The notes: generated by a model not told the origin, from the sequence alone. A stretch of DNA of 64,000 nt from Arthrobacter sp. M2012083 (GCF_000281065.1 NZ_AKKK01000010.1:34135-98134); one strand, 5' to 3'. Shown: positions 44,404 to 54,773, counted from the first letter of the stretch. A program made the numbers and translations.

Positions 44404-45210
44404 TCAGGCCAGTCCCGCAAGTCCACCGAGGACGCGGGCCAACGATGGTGCTGAGGTTTCCTGCAGCTCGAACGACACCGATTCGGTCTGCTCAGAGAGG
44501 CCGGACGCCTGAGAACCCTCCACACGTGGGGTCAGCACGTGAACGCTGGAGGGGCCGGTGTACACGGTAACCGTGGGGAACTCGTTGGTATTGGAATTGA
44601 AGGCCACCACGTTGCTGGCGGCCTGGGTGTCGGCCAAAGCCGTGGCGGCGTGCGCCTCGAACTGGGCTTCCGTGTAGAGGGTAGGTTCGGTGTCGCGGGC
44701 TGCAGCCTGCTGGGGGTCTACGAACTCGACCAAGCGCGGAACCAGCTGATCGCGGGTGACTACGGTGAAGCCGTGCAGCCCACTTTCGTCCACTTCTTCC
44801 AGCAGGACGCCTTCATCGTGAAGGTAGCCGTAGAGCCAGCGCTTGCCGGTGGACACCGTGCGTTCCACGGAAACCACGCTGCTGCCGCTCCGGCGCAGGG
44901 TGAGGGCACCGGTGATTTCTTCGGTGGCGTGCAAGCGCGACGGCTCGGTTTCACCCTCGAACACCACCGGGTAAACGAGTTCCTTGGCGAGCAGGCCGCG
45001 CAGCGCGATAGCGCACATCAGTTCCTTGCTTGCGTCCTGGGCAGAAAGCCACGGCAGGGCAACCAGCTGTTCGTGCTGAACACCGTCCAGGGCCACAACT
45101 TCTTCATCGGTCAGCGTGGGCAAAGGCGCGCCGATTGCGCTGGCCGAGGCCAGGACCTTGGCTGCGGCCTCAATGTCCCGCTGGGTCCATTTCATGGTGC
45201 TGGTGGTCAT
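44404..45210 (-). CDS. hypothetical protein encoded next to the WXG100 gene, possibly EspG-like
   Basis: This is a 268-residue soluble protein without signal peptide. Stretches such as MCAIALRGLLAKELVYPVV, a TLRRSGSSVVSVERTV strand pattern and a YGYLHDEGVLLEEVD region recall EspG-like ESX-associated chaperones, but the similarity is only a pattern impression. A search is needed to decide it. It is coupled to the upstream WXG100 gene by a 4-base ATGA overlap, which is why a chaperone role is worth considering. Function is otherwise unknown. Confidence 0.55.
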   Translation of the reverse strand: MTTSTMKWTQRDIEAAAKVLASASAIGAPLPTLTDEEVVALDGVQHEQLVALPWLSAQDASKELMCAIALRGLLAKELVYPVVFEGETEPSRLHATEEITGALTLRRSGSSVVSVERTVSTGKRWLYGYLHDEGVLLEEVDESGLHGFTVVTRDQLVPRLVEFVDPQQAAARDTEPTLYTEAQFEAHAATALADTQAASNVVAFNSNTNEFPTVTVYTGPSSVHVLTPRVEGSQASGLSEQTESVSFELQETSAPSLARVLGGLAGLA

Positions 45211-46187
45211 CCGAATATCCCTCCGACAAAGTTTCCGACTGACTTGGCGGCGTCACTGACCCCGTCTGCCACCTTACTGCCTACGTCCTTGGCGAAGCCT
45301 GCCACCTCCTTGGCCCCGTCAGCGATGTAGCTGCCAGGGTTGCGTGCGAAGTTGCTGATGGAGTCCCAATTGTCGGCGACGAGGTTACCCAACGCCCACG
45401 CGCCCGCAACGATGCCGGCGCCGATCACGATGGGAGCACCGATCGGCCCCAGCAGGGCTGCGCCGCCGGCTGTCATGAGCATGATGCTGCCAACGCCGCC
45501 AACCACGGACAGGCCGCCGGCAACGCGATCGCCAGTGCCGCGCCAGCCGTCGTGCTCGGGGTTGATCATGTCGCTGATGCCGCCCACGATGTTGAGCGGC
45601 GCCGCCAAGGCGCCGGCAATGCGGAGGCCCTTGGAGAACTTGCTGGCCTCCTGGAACGCCTGGCTGTAGGGGATGTTGGCTTTGAGGTCCGTGAGGACAT
45701 CCGTGACTTTCTCACCGTTACGCAGCGCGGTCATGGCGTCGCGCACCACAGTGCCACCGGCGCGCCAGTTGGTCAGGACCTCGCGGGTCTTGACCCATTC
45801 TGCGTTGCCGAGCTTGAGGTATTTGTAGGCCGTCCACAGCGGAGCGCCCAAACCCTTGACGCCCATGGCGGTGTCGTAGACGTCCTTGAGGACACCAACC
45901 GAGGTGCCTGAACCATCATTGTGGCTGGCGAACTCCTGCTGATTGGCGTGCTTCTTCAACTGGCTCGCATTTTCGCGCAGCATGTTGGCGGCCTTCATGA
46001 GGCTCTGCCGATGCTGGCTGTTCCAGTCGCCCTTGAAAACCGTGGCGTCCCGGCCCTGCCACGCCGTGGTGGAGTTGATCGCGTTGGACAACTGCGTGCT
46101 TTGCAGGCTGATGGCGTCGGCCGCTTTGCCCATCACACCCGCCAGACTGCGAAGCTGCGCTATGTCCGCGCCGTAGAACCCAGCCAT
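45207..46187 (-). CDS. WXG100-like protein with long C-terminal helical/glycine-zipper domain
   Basis: This is a 326-residue protein. The N-terminal 100 residues have the WXG100 helical-hairpin pattern with a central W-x-G (TTAWQGRDATVFKGDW near residue 45) and many Gln, Asn and Ser. The remaining 220 residues are predicted helical, with a glycine-zipper membrane-active stretch (GAPIVIGAGIVAGAWALG, about 265-283) and a repeated DGxxD-like C terminus. I chose the ATG at 46187 (GGGGG site) over the frame opening at 46292. It is followed by a translationally coupled gene. It is a candidate type VII secretion substrate, although no secretion ATPase gene is in the window. Confidence 0.7.
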   Translation of the reverse strand: MAGFYGADIAQLRSLAGVMGKAADAISLQSTQLSNAINSTTAWQGRDATVFKGDWNSQHRQSLMKAANMLRENASQLKKHANQQEFASHNDGSGTSVGVLKDVYDTAMGVKGLGAPLWTAYKYLKLGNAEWVKTREVLTNWRAGGTVVRDAMTALRNGEKVTDVLTDLKANIPYSQAFQEASKFSKGLRIAGALAAPLNIVGGISDMINPEHDGWRGTGDRVAGGLSVVGGVGSIMLMTAGGAALLGPIGAPIVIGAGIVAGAWALGNLVADNWDSISNFARNPGSYIADGAKEVAGFAKDVGSKVADGVSDAAKSVGNFVGGIFG

Positions 46188-46312
46188 ATGGAACCCCCTG
46201 TGAATATGCATCGAACCTGTGAACATGCATCGAAAAGTCTGGTCCCAGCCTAGGCGGACCCGCAAGCTGCCGCGATGGGGAGACATGCCCATGTGCGTAA
46301 ACCGTTAAAGAA

Positions 46313-46358
46313 CGACGGCGGCCGGTGGGTCCCGGGGGAACCGCACCAGCCGCCGTCG
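46313..46358 (-). terminator. terminator hairpin after ppa
   Basis: CGACGGCGGC (46313-46322) pairs with GCCGCCGTCG (46349-46358), with a further GGTG/CACC stem inside. On the minus strand it lies just downstream of the ppa stop and is followed by a T-rich run. Confidence 0.7.
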
Positions 46359-46384
46359 AGCATCAAGCGTTTAGAGCCTTGAAA

Positions 46385-46873
46385 TCAGTGGCCTTCGGCA
46401 GAGAAGCGCTTGATGGAAGCTTCCAGCTCGGCTTCGGCAGCGGCGCGGTCGCCCCAGCCTTCAGCCTTGACCCACTTGCCGGGCTCGAGGTCCTTGTAGC
46501 GCGTGAAGAAGTGCTCGATTTCCTTGACCAGGAATTCGCTGACGTCGCTGACTTCCTGGATGTGATCGAAACGTGCGTCAACGGGGACGCAGAGGACCTT
46601 GGCGTCTCCGCCGCCGTCGTCGGTCATGTTGAAGACGCCGATGGGGCGGGATTCAACGATGACGCCCGGGTGCAGATCGAAGTCCTGCAGGAGCACCAGT
46701 GCGTCCAGCGGGTCGCCGTCTTCGCCCAGGGTGTTCTCGAAGAAACCGTAGTGTGTGGGGTACTGCATGGAGGTGAACAGGACGCGGTCCAGGCGGACAC
46801 GGCCGGTTTCGTGGTCAACTTCGTACTTGACGCGCGATCCCTTGGGGATCTCGATGGTCACGTCGTGCTTCAT
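46385..46873 (-). CDS. ppa: inorganic pyrophosphatase (family I)
   Basis: This 162-residue family I pyrophosphatase hydrolyses PPi to phosphate and keeps biosynthesis irreversible. The active-site acids are in YEVDHETG (about 19-26), [12 protein letters not shown] (about 52-63) and the later [11 protein letters not shown] (about 88-98). The C terminus ([14 protein letters not shown]) is typical. Length matches the family. I chose the ATG at 46873, since AAGGAG lies 9 bases upstream; the longer frame to 47008 has no basis. It is monocistronic, divergent from dacB, with a terminator downstream. Confidence 0.96.
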   Translation of the reverse strand: MKHDVTIEIPKGSRVKYEVDHETGRVRLDRVLFTSMQYPTHYGFFENTLGEDGDPLDALVLLQDFDLHPGVIVESRPIGVFNMTDDGGGDAKVLCVPVDARFDHIQEVSDVSEFLVKEIEHFFTRYKDLEPGKWVKAEGWGDRAAAEAELEASIKRFSAEGH

Positions 46874-47017
46874 GGAATGCTCCTTGACGGGTGTGGGTGG
46901 GGCGCGGCAGGCAAAAGCGCAGCCGGCGCCGCCGACTACTATTGAGGATATAGCGAGAGGCCCGGGTTTCTTGAACCGGCGGGGACATTTCAGGACTGAC
47001 AGGACCAAGCAACTTCC

Positions 47018-48466
47018 ATGATGGGCGTTAAAAACGGGGGTGCCCGCAAGCGGGTGCCTGCGGCGTGGGGGCGCTTTACATGGCCGGTGCTACTGACCAC
47101 AGTTTTGCTGTGCCTCGGCGCCGTGGTGGTTGTGGGGATGTTTCCGAACCTGCTCAGTTTCCCTAAGCCCCCACCCTCCATTCCTTCCTGGCAGCAGGTG
47201 CCGGACCGCCTTTCGGGCGCCAGTAGTGTGCTTCCGTTGGACCCCTCCGCGCCTATCCCGGTTGCGAGCGAGGTCGTGAAGCTCCTGGACGCCACCCTGA
47301 AGCCCGACGGCGGGGGCAACATCAGCGGCGTGGTGTTGGACGCAGCCACTGGCCAGGTTCTTTTTGACCGCGAGGCCAACGCCAACCGCATCCCGGCCTC
47401 GAACATGAAGCTGTTGACCGCTGTTGCAGCCTTGAAGGCGCTCGGTCCCGACTCGAGATTCACCACCCGCGTGCTCGCATCTGACAGCCCTTCCACAGTG
47501 GTGCTGACCGGGGGAGGGGACGTTCTGCTGGGCGCTTCAGTTTCCGAGCCCACCGCTGTTCTTGGGCGGGCGGGGCTGGCTTCCCTGGCCGGGGACACCG
47601 CCGCGGCCTTGGCTTCGGCGGGGATCAAGGGGCCCATTACCGTGCAGGTGGACGATTCCCTCTTCAAGGGAGCGCCCCTTAACCCCGCGTGGAGTTTGGA
47701 CGATGTCGCCGCCGGGGAAACCGCGCCGTTGTTCTCCTTGGCATTGAACTCCGGCCGCTACGCCCCGGACGTTCTGAGCGGCGCCCGACCCCAGGATTCC
47801 GCCCTCACTACCGCCCAGGCGTTCGCCGAGCAATTGGCGGCGGCCGGCGTTTCGGTGAGCCCCGGCGTCGAACGGGGTAAGGGTCTCCCCGCTAAAGAGT
47901 TGGCTGCTGCTGAGTCCGCAACCGTGAGCGAGCAAGTGGACCTCATGCTCGAATCCTCGGACAACTTCCTCGCGGAAGCGCTGGGCCGGATGACCGCCTT
48001 GGCGTCTGGTCTCGAGGGGACGTACGACGGCGCTACTGCGGCCGTGCGGCAAAGGCTGGGGGAGCTGGGGATCGCCACGGATTCGATGCAGCTCGCCGAC
48101 GTCTCGGGCCTTGCCTTGGAGAACCAGGTCACGGCCCGGCAATTTGCCGAGGTTGTCCGGGCCATCACCAGTGGGCCGGAGCTTGCCTTGCGGACCGCGC
48201 TCGACGGTTTCCCCGTGGCCGGGCTTACCGGCACCCTGAATGACAGGTACGGGGACGCCGGTACGTCCGAGGGTGCCGGCCTGGTCCGCGCCAAGACCGG
48301 GACCTTGAATACAGTGATCGCACTGAGCGGTTACGTGGTGGACGCCGACGGCCGTCTGCTGGTCTTCTCGTTCGTCGGCAACGGCCTGGATCCGGGTGCC
48401 GCGGGTAACAAGGTGGCCATGGACCGCTCGGCGTCTGTCTTGGCAACATGCGGGTGCAGGGGCTGA
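47018..48466 (+). CDS. dacB: D-alanyl-D-alanine carboxypeptidase/endopeptidase (PBP4-type)
   Basis: This is a 482-residue penicillin-binding protein of class C. An N-terminal membrane anchor (about 20-42) precedes the peptidase domain. The active-site Ser-x-x-Lys is SNMK (Ser128-Lys131), the second motif is SSDN, and KTGT comes near residue 427. It would trim or cleave peptidoglycan cross-bridges outside the membrane. The two adjacent ATGs at 47018 and 47021 are both possible. It is divergent from ppa, and the zinc-metalloprotease gene follows after 51 bases, so the two are probably cotranscribed. Confidence 0.92.
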   Translation: MMGVKNGGARKRVPAAWGRFTWPVLLTTVLLCLGAVVVVGMFPNLLSFPKPPPSIPSWQQVPDRLSGASSVLPLDPSAPIPVASEVVKLLDATLKPDGGGNISGVVLDAATGQVLFDREANANRIPASNMKLLTAVAALKALGPDSRFTTRVLASDSPSTVVLTGGGDVLLGASVSEPTAVLGRAGLASLAGDTAAALASAGIKGPITVQVDDSLFKGAPLNPAWSLDDVAAGETAPLFSLALNSGRYAPDVLSGARPQDSALTTAQAFAEQLAAAGVSVSPGVERGKGLPAKELAAAESATVSEQVDLMLESSDNFLAEALGRMTALASGLEGTYDGATAAVRQRLGELGIATDSMQLADVSGLALENQVTARQFAEVVRAITSGPELALRTALDGFPVAGLTGTLNDRYGDAGTSEGAGLVRAKTGTLNTVIALSGYVVDADGRLLVFSFVGNGLDPGAAGNKVAMDRSASVLATCGCRG

Positions 48467-48517
48467 ATGCTCCGCGCGGAGCGAACTTAAGGCCTACTGT
48501 CAGTCACCTGTGGTGTG

Positions 48518-49648
48518 ATGGACCGTATGGTGTCATCTGCCCGAGATTCGTCAGCAGGGGCCCCGTCCCTGATCAATTGGGACCTGGCCGCCTCTACGGC
48601 TGCCCGGCTTGCCCCTCCCGGTCCGGAGCTTAGCGCCGGGGAGATCGGCAAGGCGGTGGACAATCTGCGCTTCAACGCGGATATCTCCGTCCCGCACGTG
48701 CACGACATCACCGGCTTGGATGCCGCACGGGACCTGCGCGATTCGCACGTCCTGGTGGTTGATCGGGCCTCGTGGTCCAAAGCCAATACGCAGAGCTTCT
48801 CGGTGATGCTCCAGCCGGCCTTGCAGAAGATGCTGGAAAGCCGCAGCGGAGTGGCCATGACCCCGGCCGCGGCTGCTGCCAGCGGAGCCATCACCGGCAC
48901 GCAGCTCGGTGCCGTGCTCGCGTTCCTTTCCAGCAAGGTCCTGGGCCAGTACGATCCCTTTGCCGCATTGGCACCTGACGCCAACGTTCCGCCGGGCGGC
49001 CGACTCCTGCTGGTGGCGCCGAACATCATCTCCGTGGAGCGCGAACTCAACGTTCACCCGGACGACTTCCGTCTCTGGGTGTGCCTGCACGAACAAACCC
49101 ACCGGGTCCAGTTCGCCGCCGCACCGTGGCTCCGTCACCACATGCTGGATGAAATCGAGAAGCTCAGCGGCAATCTCCTGGGCAACATGGATACGTTGGT
49201 TGAACGCGCCAGCGCTGTAGCCAAGTCCCTGCGCGACCGTAACCCCTCCGGGAAAACGCCCGGCCGTGGCGCCATCCTGGACCTCCTGCAGAATCCGGAG
49301 GAAAAGGCTTCCCTTTCCCACATAACAGCCGTCATGAGCCTCCTTGAGGGGCACGCCAACGTGGTGATGGATGCCGTGGACTCGAGCATTGTTCCCTCCG
49401 TGAAGACCATTCGCCAGCGCTTCAACGAGCGCGGCAAGGATCGCGGCGTGGTGGAGAAGTTCATCCGAAACCTCCTCGGCCTGGACGCCAAGATGCGCCA
49501 GTACACCGATGGCGCCAAGTTCGTCCGCGAAGTCGTTGCCGTGGCTGGAATGGAGGGCTTCAACCGGGTGTGGGGATCCGCCGACTACCTGCCCACCGAA
49601 GAAGAGATTCACAACTCCAAGCTTTGGCTTGAGCGGATGGGGCTTTGA
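48518..49648 (+). CDS. zinc-dependent metalloprotease of the F420-associated/DUF2342 family
   Basis: This is a 376-residue soluble protein. A zincin-type HEQTH motif lies near residues 191-195 (VCLHEQTHRVQF), with a downstream EGHANVVMDAV segment whose Glu could be the third ligand. This fits the actinobacterial putative hydrolase/coenzyme F420 biosynthesis-associated family; its substrate is unknown. The ATG at 48518 is preceded in frame by GTG at 48515; another ATG is at 48527. The stop overlaps the tilS TTG start. The dacB-to-hpt neighbourhood is commonly conserved in Actinobacteria. Confidence 0.87.
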   Translation: MDRMVSSARDSSAGAPSLINWDLAASTAARLAPPGPELSAGEIGKAVDNLRFNADISVPHVHDITGLDAARDLRDSHVLVVDRASWSKANTQSFSVMLQPALQKMLESRSGVAMTPAAAAASGAITGTQLGAVLAFLSSKVLGQYDPFAALAPDANVPPGGRLLLVAPNIISVERELNVHPDDFRLWVCLHEQTHRVQFAAAPWLRHHMLDEIEKLSGNLLGNMDTLVERASAVAKSLRDRNPSGKTPGRGAILDLLQNPEEKASLSHITAVMSLLEGHANVVMDAVDSSIVPSVKTIRQRFNERGKDRGVVEKFIRNLLGLDAKMRQYTDGAKFVREVVAVAGMEGFNRVWGSADYLPTEEEIHNSKLWLERMGL

Positions 49649-50811
49649 GCGTACCTGCCGGTTCCGCCGTCGGTTCTTCGGGTAAGGGTCGACGTCGGCC
49701 CGGGCGTCTCGCGCCGGTCGTCGGCAAGGCCCGGAAGCAGTTGCAGAACGCCCTGGCTTCTGCGGGATACCCGTCACACATCCTCGTAGCCTGCAGCGGA
49801 GGCCCGGATTCCTTGGCTTTGGCAGCCATCGCGGCCTACTTCGCCAGACGGGGCCATGTGGACGGACATGCAGTGTCTGTCGCAGGCGTGGTGGTGGATC
49901 ATCAACTGCAGCCTGGTTCCGGGGAAGTCGCTTCCCGGACTGCTGCCGTGTTGCGTGAACTGGGACTATCACCGGTGGAAGTGCGCACCGTAGAAGTTGC
50001 TGCCACCGGTTTCGGGCCCGAGGCCGCCGCCAGGGATGCCCGTCATGCTGCCTTGGAATCTGCCGCCGACCACCTGGGTTGTGACGCGATCCTGCTCGGC
50101 CACACCCTGGACGACCAAGCCGAACAAGTACTCCTGGGCTTGGCTCGTGGGTCCGGAACGCGCTCCCTCGCTGGCATGAGGCCCGCTCGCGGACGCCTGC
50201 TCCGACCGTTCCTTGGCCTTCGCCGGGAGGAGACCTTGGAAATCTGCCGGGTGGAAGAGTTGTCTCCCTGGCATGATCCGAGCAACTCCGATCCTGCGTT
50301 CGCCAGATCCCGGACGCGTGTTGAAGTGATGCCCGTGTTGGAAGAGAAGCTGGGCCCGGGCGTGGCAGAGTCCCTGGCCCGGACCGCCGCTATCCTGCAG
50401 CAAGATGCCGATTTCCTTGAAGATCTTGCCAACGAGACCTATCTCTCACTCGTCCAGCGCGAGGGCGGGGACGCCTGGCTTCCCGAGGACGCCGTTCGTG
50501 AACTGCCCGCAGCGCTCAGGTTCCGTGTCATCGCAAAGGCAGCGGCCGACGTCGGGGGTCAACAACCCGGCTACGGGCGCCTCCAAGCTGCGGAAGCGCT
50601 GCTTCGCCGGCAAGGTTCAGCAGGGCCCGTCGAGCTGCCCGGCCACGTGAGTGTGTACCGTTTGTCCCTCAGCGATTTGGAGCAGGAACAGTCTGTTTCA
50701 TCAGCTGTTTCAACTGCAGATGCGACTCGTGATCCGGCCAAGGGCGGTCCCCGCGAAGCCGCGCGCTGTGGGAAGCTAGTATTCCGGCATCAGAAACCGT
50801 CCCAACAGTAG
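49645..50811 (+). CDS. tilS: tRNA(Ile)-lysidine synthase
   Basis: This 388-residue enzyme converts C34 of tRNA-Ile (CAU anticodon) to lysidine, changing both codon and amino-acid identity. The ATP-pyrophosphatase P-loop is [16 protein letters not shown] (51-56 for the SGGPDS core). Asp-rich [19 protein letters not shown] further confirms it. The start is TTG overlapping the upstream stop (TTGA), which is unusual but convincing because the start of the N-terminal extension falls there. hpt follows 31 bases later. Confidence 0.93.
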   Translation: MSVPAGSAVGSSGKGRRRPGRLAPVVGKARKQLQNALASAGYPSHILVACSGGPDSLALAAIAAYFARRGHVDGHAVSVAGVVVDHQLQPGSGEVASRTAAVLRELGLSPVEVRTVEVAATGFGPEAAARDARHAALESAADHLGCDAILLGHTLDDQAEQVLLGLARGSGTRSLAGMRPARGRLLRPFLGLRREETLEICRVEELSPWHDPSNSDPAFARSRTRVEVMPVLEEKLGPGVAESLARTAAILQQDADFLEDLANETYLSLVQREGGDAWLPEDAVRELPAALRFRVIAKAAADVGGQQPGYGRLQAAEALLRRQGSAGPVELPGHVSVYRLSLSDLEQEQSVSSAVSTADATRDPAKGGPREAARCGKLVFRHQKPSQQ

Positions 50812-50842
50812 CCGCACCCGAGCATCAAAACAGGAGCCATTG

Positions 50843-51394
50843 GTGGATTCAAACGACGTCCAGGCAGATCTCAAGCACGTTCTTTACACCAAAGAGCAGA
50901 TCCAAACGCGTATCGCGGAACTCGCGGCGCAGATCGACAAGGATTACGAAGGCCGCGACATCCTCATCGTCGGTGTCCTCAAGGGCGCGGTCATGGTCAT
51001 GGCCGACCTCGCCCGCGCACTGCACAGCCACGTCAGCATGGACTGGATGGCTGTCTCGTCCTACGGCTCGGGCACCCAGTCCTCCGGTGTTGTCCGGATC
51101 CTCAAGGACCTCGATACCGACCTCATGGGCAAGGACGTCCTGATCGTCGAGGACATCATCGACTCCGGCCTCACCTTGTCCTGGCTCAAGTCCAACCTTG
51201 AATCCCGCGGCACGGCCAGCGTCGAAATCTGCACGGCTTTCCGCAAGCCGACCGCTGCCAAGGTGGAAATCGACGTCAAGTACGTCGGCTACGACATCCC
51301 CAACGAATTCGTGGTCGGTTACGGTCTCGACTACGCCGAGAAGTACCGCAACCTGGACTTCGTGGGCACACTGGCCCCGCACGTTTACGAGTAA
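50843..51394 (+). CDS. hpt: hypoxanthine phosphoribosyltransferase
   Basis: This 183-residue enzyme salvages hypoxanthine and guanine using PRPP. The PRPP-binding loop is [14 protein letters not shown], near residues 96-109, and the PRTase pattern [21 protein letters not shown] is at the N-terminal side. I chose GTG at 50843, since AGGAG lies 6 bases upstream; TTG at 50840 is too close. The gene is conserved between tilS and ftsH in Actinobacteria. Here a lipoprotein gene (51578) is inserted between hpt and ftsH. Confidence 0.95.
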   Translation: MDSNDVQADLKHVLYTKEQIQTRIAELAAQIDKDYEGRDILIVGVLKGAVMVMADLARALHSHVSMDWMAVSSYGSGTQSSGVVRILKDLDTDLMGKDVLIVEDIIDSGLTLSWLKSNLESRGTASVEICTAFRKPTAAKVEIDVKYVGYDIPNEFVVGYGLDYAEKYRNLDFVGTLAPHVYE

Positions 51395-51566
51395 CCCCCG
51401 CTCTTTAGGCTTACCTCGCCGCGCCCTTTTCCGCCGTTTGCACCCGTAACCTCTGGTGCATTTGGCGGGAGTGGGTGCGGCGTTGGTGCTTAAGGGATGC
51501 GCCGGGCGGTTGCAGGGGCAATCGATGGGTGCCGGAGGAGCCTGCCGTTGCGCCAACCCTCCGCGC

Positions 51567-51572
51567 TAGACT
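51567..51572 (+). promoter_or_regulatory. -10-like element for a leaderless lipoprotein gene
   Basis: TAGACT ends 5 bases before the ATG at 51578, without a Shine-Dalgarno sequence, suggesting leaderless transcription. The same hexamer precedes the AraC-type gene at 24341. Confidence 0.4.
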
Positions 51573-51577
51573 TGACC

Positions 51578-52423
51578 ATGACCGGTGCCCCTGCCCGTCT
51601 TCTGGCGTGGCTCGCCGTCATGGCGACTCTGCTCACGGCTTGCACTCCTGCCGTCGATTCCACTGTGCTCGATGCAGGGCAAGCAATCGCGACCTCGTCC
51701 GCCGTGCCGCCCACGGGTGACGCCGCCGGGGTCCCGTCAACGAGCGCCACTCAGGCTCCTTCGCCCGCACCGCCACCTGCACCTATGCCGCCACCGCCAC
51801 CCGCGCCGCCTGCGGTGCCCCAGGCATTCGCCGTCAACCTCTACCAAGAGGGGGACTTCGTACCGCAGTACACCTTTGACTGGTGTGTTGCTGCGAGCAT
51901 CCAGATGGCCCACAACCTCGTCGATGGCACCAGGGGCGGTTCGTGGGCATCATCCGCACAGCAAAGTGAACTGTGGGAGATGGCCCGTGCCCGGTCATCC
52001 AATTCGTTCAACGGAGCCAACCCGCGAGGTTGGGCGCAGGTGCTGACCGAAGTGGGAATGGGGCCATACACAGTAGTCAGCATCGCCAACTACGAGGACA
52101 CGCTGCAGACGGCGGCGCGTGCCATAGCCGAAACCGGCCGACCGGTGGGGCTGGTCATGTGGAGCGGCCGTCACGCATGGGTGATGAGCGGATTCGAATC
52201 GATGGGCGACCCCTCACAGTTCCCGGAGTTCCACGTAACGGGAGTCCGCGTCCTGGATCCTCTCTATCCGCACGGAAGTGGACAATGGGGCCCGTCACCG
52301 GAGCCCAACAGCCTGCTCACCCCGGCGCAGCTGGCCACACAGTTCGTGGTCCGTGAGCCACGACGATGGAGCGCGGACCTGCCCACCGGCTACCTGTTGG
52401 TACTCCCGGTCGCCGCAGCCTGA
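51578..52423 (+). CDS. lipoprotein with C39/papain-like cysteine peptidase domain
   Basis: This is a 281-residue exported lipoprotein. The signal peptide ends in a lipobox LLTAC with Cys22 as the lipid-attached residue. A low-complexity Pro/Ala/Ser linker (about 35-82, PAPPPAPMPPPPPAPP) precedes a C39-like cysteine peptidase domain with DWCVAAS (Cys103), GRHAWVM (His199) and LDPLYP (Asp227), giving a plausible Cys-His-Asp triad. The target is unknown. It could process a secreted peptide or wall protein, or it could be an inactive scaffold. Its position between hpt and ftsH breaks the usual housekeeping order. Confidence 0.8.
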   Translation: MTGAPARLLAWLAVMATLLTACTPAVDSTVLDAGQAIATSSAVPPTGDAAGVPSTSATQAPSPAPPPAPMPPPPPAPPAVPQAFAVNLYQEGDFVPQYTFDWCVAASIQMAHNLVDGTRGGSWASSAQQSELWEMARARSSNSFNGANPRGWAQVLTEVGMGPYTVVSIANYEDTLQTAARAIAETGRPVGLVMWSGRHAWVMSGFESMGDPSQFPEFHVTGVRVLDPLYPHGSGQWGPSPEPNSLLTPAQLATQFVVREPRRWSADLPTGYLLVLPVAAA

Positions 52424-52693
52424 CGCAACCTATCCAGTCAACCTGCCTCCTGTCCTTGTTCCAGTCGTCAACCTCAAGAGCGTCGCCCCACCTTGGCCTG
52501 CAACGCGGCACAAAAACCCTGTTCCAGCACGCATAACGCGAGTATCCTGTGTACGCCCAGAGGGAACTTTTGGACTTTCCGATGCGTGAATTACTGGGAA
52601 CGGTGTATAGCTTGAAACTGAAGCAGCACCACTCGCGCGCAGAAGTTGCGCCTTGCAGCACTACCAGGAGGGACGGGGCAAAACCCCGATCAG

Positions 52694-54763
52694 ATGAAAG
52701 CTAAGAGTTTCTTCAAAGGCCCGGGCATCTGGATTGTTGTCGTCGTTGGCTTGCTCCTGGTGGCATTCGCAACACTGGCTCCGGGCGGTTCCACGCGCAT
52801 TGACACCAAGGACGGCCTCGAACTCCTTTCCCAAAGCGGGAAGGTTGAGCAAGCCAAGATTTTCGACGCCGAGAACCGTGTTGACCTGGTGCTTAAGGAC
52901 AACCTGAACCTGGACGGCCAGGACAAGGGCAAGAACGTCCAGTTCTTCTACGTCACGGATCGTGGTCCGGATGTAGTGAAGGCTGTCACCAACGCCAACC
53001 CGGACAAGGGCTTCACGGACCAGCCCGTAGAGAACAACTGGTTCTCCGGCCTGTTCTCCCTGCTCATCCCTGTGCTGCTGCTCGGTGTGCTGTTCTGGTT
53101 CCTGCTTTCCCGAATGCAGGGCGGCGGCTCCAAGGTGATGCAGTTCGGCAAGTCCAAGGCCAAGCTGGTCAACAAGGACATGCCGCAGGTGACCTTCTCC
53201 GACGTCGCCGGTGCTGACGAAGCCGTGGAAGAGCTGCAGGAAATCAAGGAGTTCCTCCAGGAACCGGCCAAGTTCCAGGCCGTTGGTGCCAAGATTCCCA
53301 AGGGCGTGCTGCTCTACGGCCCTCCAGGCACCGGTAAGACGCTGCTGGCCCGCGCTGTTGCCGGCGAGGCCGGCGTCCCCTTCTTCTCCATTTCCGGCTC
53401 GGACTTCGTTGAAATGTTTGTCGGCGTTGGTGCTTCCCGTGTTCGCGACCTTTTCGAACAGGCAAAAGCAAGCTCCCCGGCCATCATCTTCGTTGACGAA
53501 ATCGACGCCGTTGGACGTCACCGCGGCGCCGGTATCGGCGGCGGTAACGACGAGCGCGAGCAGACCCTGAACCAGCTCCTCGTCGAGATGGACGGCTTCG
53601 ACGTCAAGACCAACGTCATCCTCATCGCGGCCACCAACCGTCCTGATGTCCTGGACCCCGCGCTGCTGCGCCCGGGCCGTTTCGACCGCCAGATCACCGT
53701 GGAAGCCCCGGACATGATCGGCCGCGAACAAATCCTTAATGTCCACGCCAAGGGTAAGCCGATGGCCCCCGGCATCGATCTCAGGGGTGTTGCCAAGAAG
53801 ACTCCCGGCTACACGGGTGCGGACTTGGCCAACGTGCTGAACGAAGCTGCCCTGCTGACGGCGCGTTCAAATGCCAATCTCATTGATGACCGCGCATTGG
53901 ACGAGGCTATCGACCGCGTCATGGCAGGCCCGCAGAAGCGCAGCCGCGTCATGAAGGAACTCGAGCGCAAGATCACCGCTTACCACGAGGGTGGCCACGC
54001 ATTGGTTGCTGCTGCCCTTCGTAACTCCGCCCCGGTCACCAAGATCACCATCCTTCCCCGCGGCCGTGCGCTCGGCTACACCATGGTGATCCCGGAAGAC
54101 GACAAGTACTCTGTGACCCGCAACGAACTGCTCGACCAGATGGCCTACGCCATGGGCGGGCGTGTTGCTGAGGAAATCGTGTTCCACGATCCCTCCACGG
54201 GTGCTTCCAACGACATCGAAAAGGCCACGTCCACGGCCCGGAAGATGGTCACCCAATACGGCATGAGCGAACGTGTTGGTGCCGTGAAGCTGGGCCAGGG
54301 CGGTGGCGAGCCGTTCCTCGGCCGCGACGCCGCTCAGGAGCGTAACTTCTCCGATCAGATCGCCTACGTTGTGGACGAGGAAGTACGCCGTCTGATCGAC
54401 CAGGCGCACGATGAGGCCTACGCCATTCTCACGGAAAACCGGGACGTTCTGGACCGTTTGGCGCTGGAACTGCTGGAGCGGGAGACACTGAACCAGACGG
54501 AAATCGCAGAGATCTTCCACGACATCCGAAAGCGCGACTTCCGCGAGATCTGGCTGTCCAAGGAATCCCGTCCGGTCCAGTCCATCCCGCCCGTGGAATC
54601 CCGGGCCGAAAAAGCGGAACGCGAAGCCCAGGAAGAGGCCAAGAAGGCCCGTCTTGACGAGCCTTTGGATGTCGTGGCGCCCCATGCCCAAGGAGTCAGC
54701 AGCCAGGAGTCATTCCAAGCCCCGCAACCCGACGGCGGCAACGACCACCCGCATCACGGCTAA
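52694..54763 (+). CDS. ftsH: ATP-dependent zinc metalloprotease FtsH
   Basis: This is a 689-residue membrane-bound AAA protease that degrades misfolded membrane and short-lived proteins. Two transmembrane helices (about 11-30 and 118-139) flank a short extracytoplasmic domain. The AAA module has Walker A GPPGTGKT (about 209-216) and Walker B IIFVDEID; the zinc site is HEGGH at 431-435. The C-terminal 90 residues are charged. I chose the ATG at 52694 ([11 protein letters not shown]) over the in-frame codon at 52646. folE follows after 10 bases, so ftsH heads the folate operon. The gap 52424-52693 shows no clear promoter. Confidence 0.97.
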   Translation: MKAKSFFKGPGIWIVVVVGLLLVAFATLAPGGSTRIDTKDGLELLSQSGKVEQAKIFDAENRVDLVLKDNLNLDGQDKGKNVQFFYVTDRGPDVVKAVTNANPDKGFTDQPVENNWFSGLFSLLIPVLLLGVLFWFLLSRMQGGGSKVMQFGKSKAKLVNKDMPQVTFSDVAGADEAVEELQEIKEFLQEPAKFQAVGAKIPKGVLLYGPPGTGKTLLARAVAGEAGVPFFSISGSDFVEMFVGVGASRVRDLFEQAKASSPAIIFVDEIDAVGRHRGAGIGGGNDEREQTLNQLLVEMDGFDVKTNVILIAATNRPDVLDPALLRPGRFDRQITVEAPDMIGREQILNVHAKGKPMAPGIDLRGVAKKTPGYTGADLANVLNEAALLTARSNANLIDDRALDEAIDRVMAGPQKRSRVMKELERKITAYHEGGHALVAAALRNSAPVTKITILPRGRALGYTMVIPEDDKYSVTRNELLDQMAYAMGGRVAEEIVFHDPSTGASNDIEKATSTARKMVTQYGMSERVGAVKLGQGGGEPFLGRDAAQERNFSDQIAYVVDEEVRRLIDQAHDEAYAILTENRDVLDRLALELLERETLNQTEIAEIFHDIRKRDFREIWLSKESRPVQSIPPVESRAEKAEREAQEEAKKARLDEPLDVVAPHAQGVSSQESFQAPQPDGGNDHPHHG

Positions 54764-54773
54764 GCTTTCTGCT

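Noticed and set aside
48551..49972. Long minus-strand open frame opposite the metalloprotease and tilS
   Set aside because: It is antisense across two genes with convincing motifs (HEQTH and SGGPDS). It has no domain of its own.
51395..51577. tRNA or small RNA gene in the gap after hpt
   Set aside because: I found no cloverleaf, no CCA-type end and no strong hairpin in this stretch.
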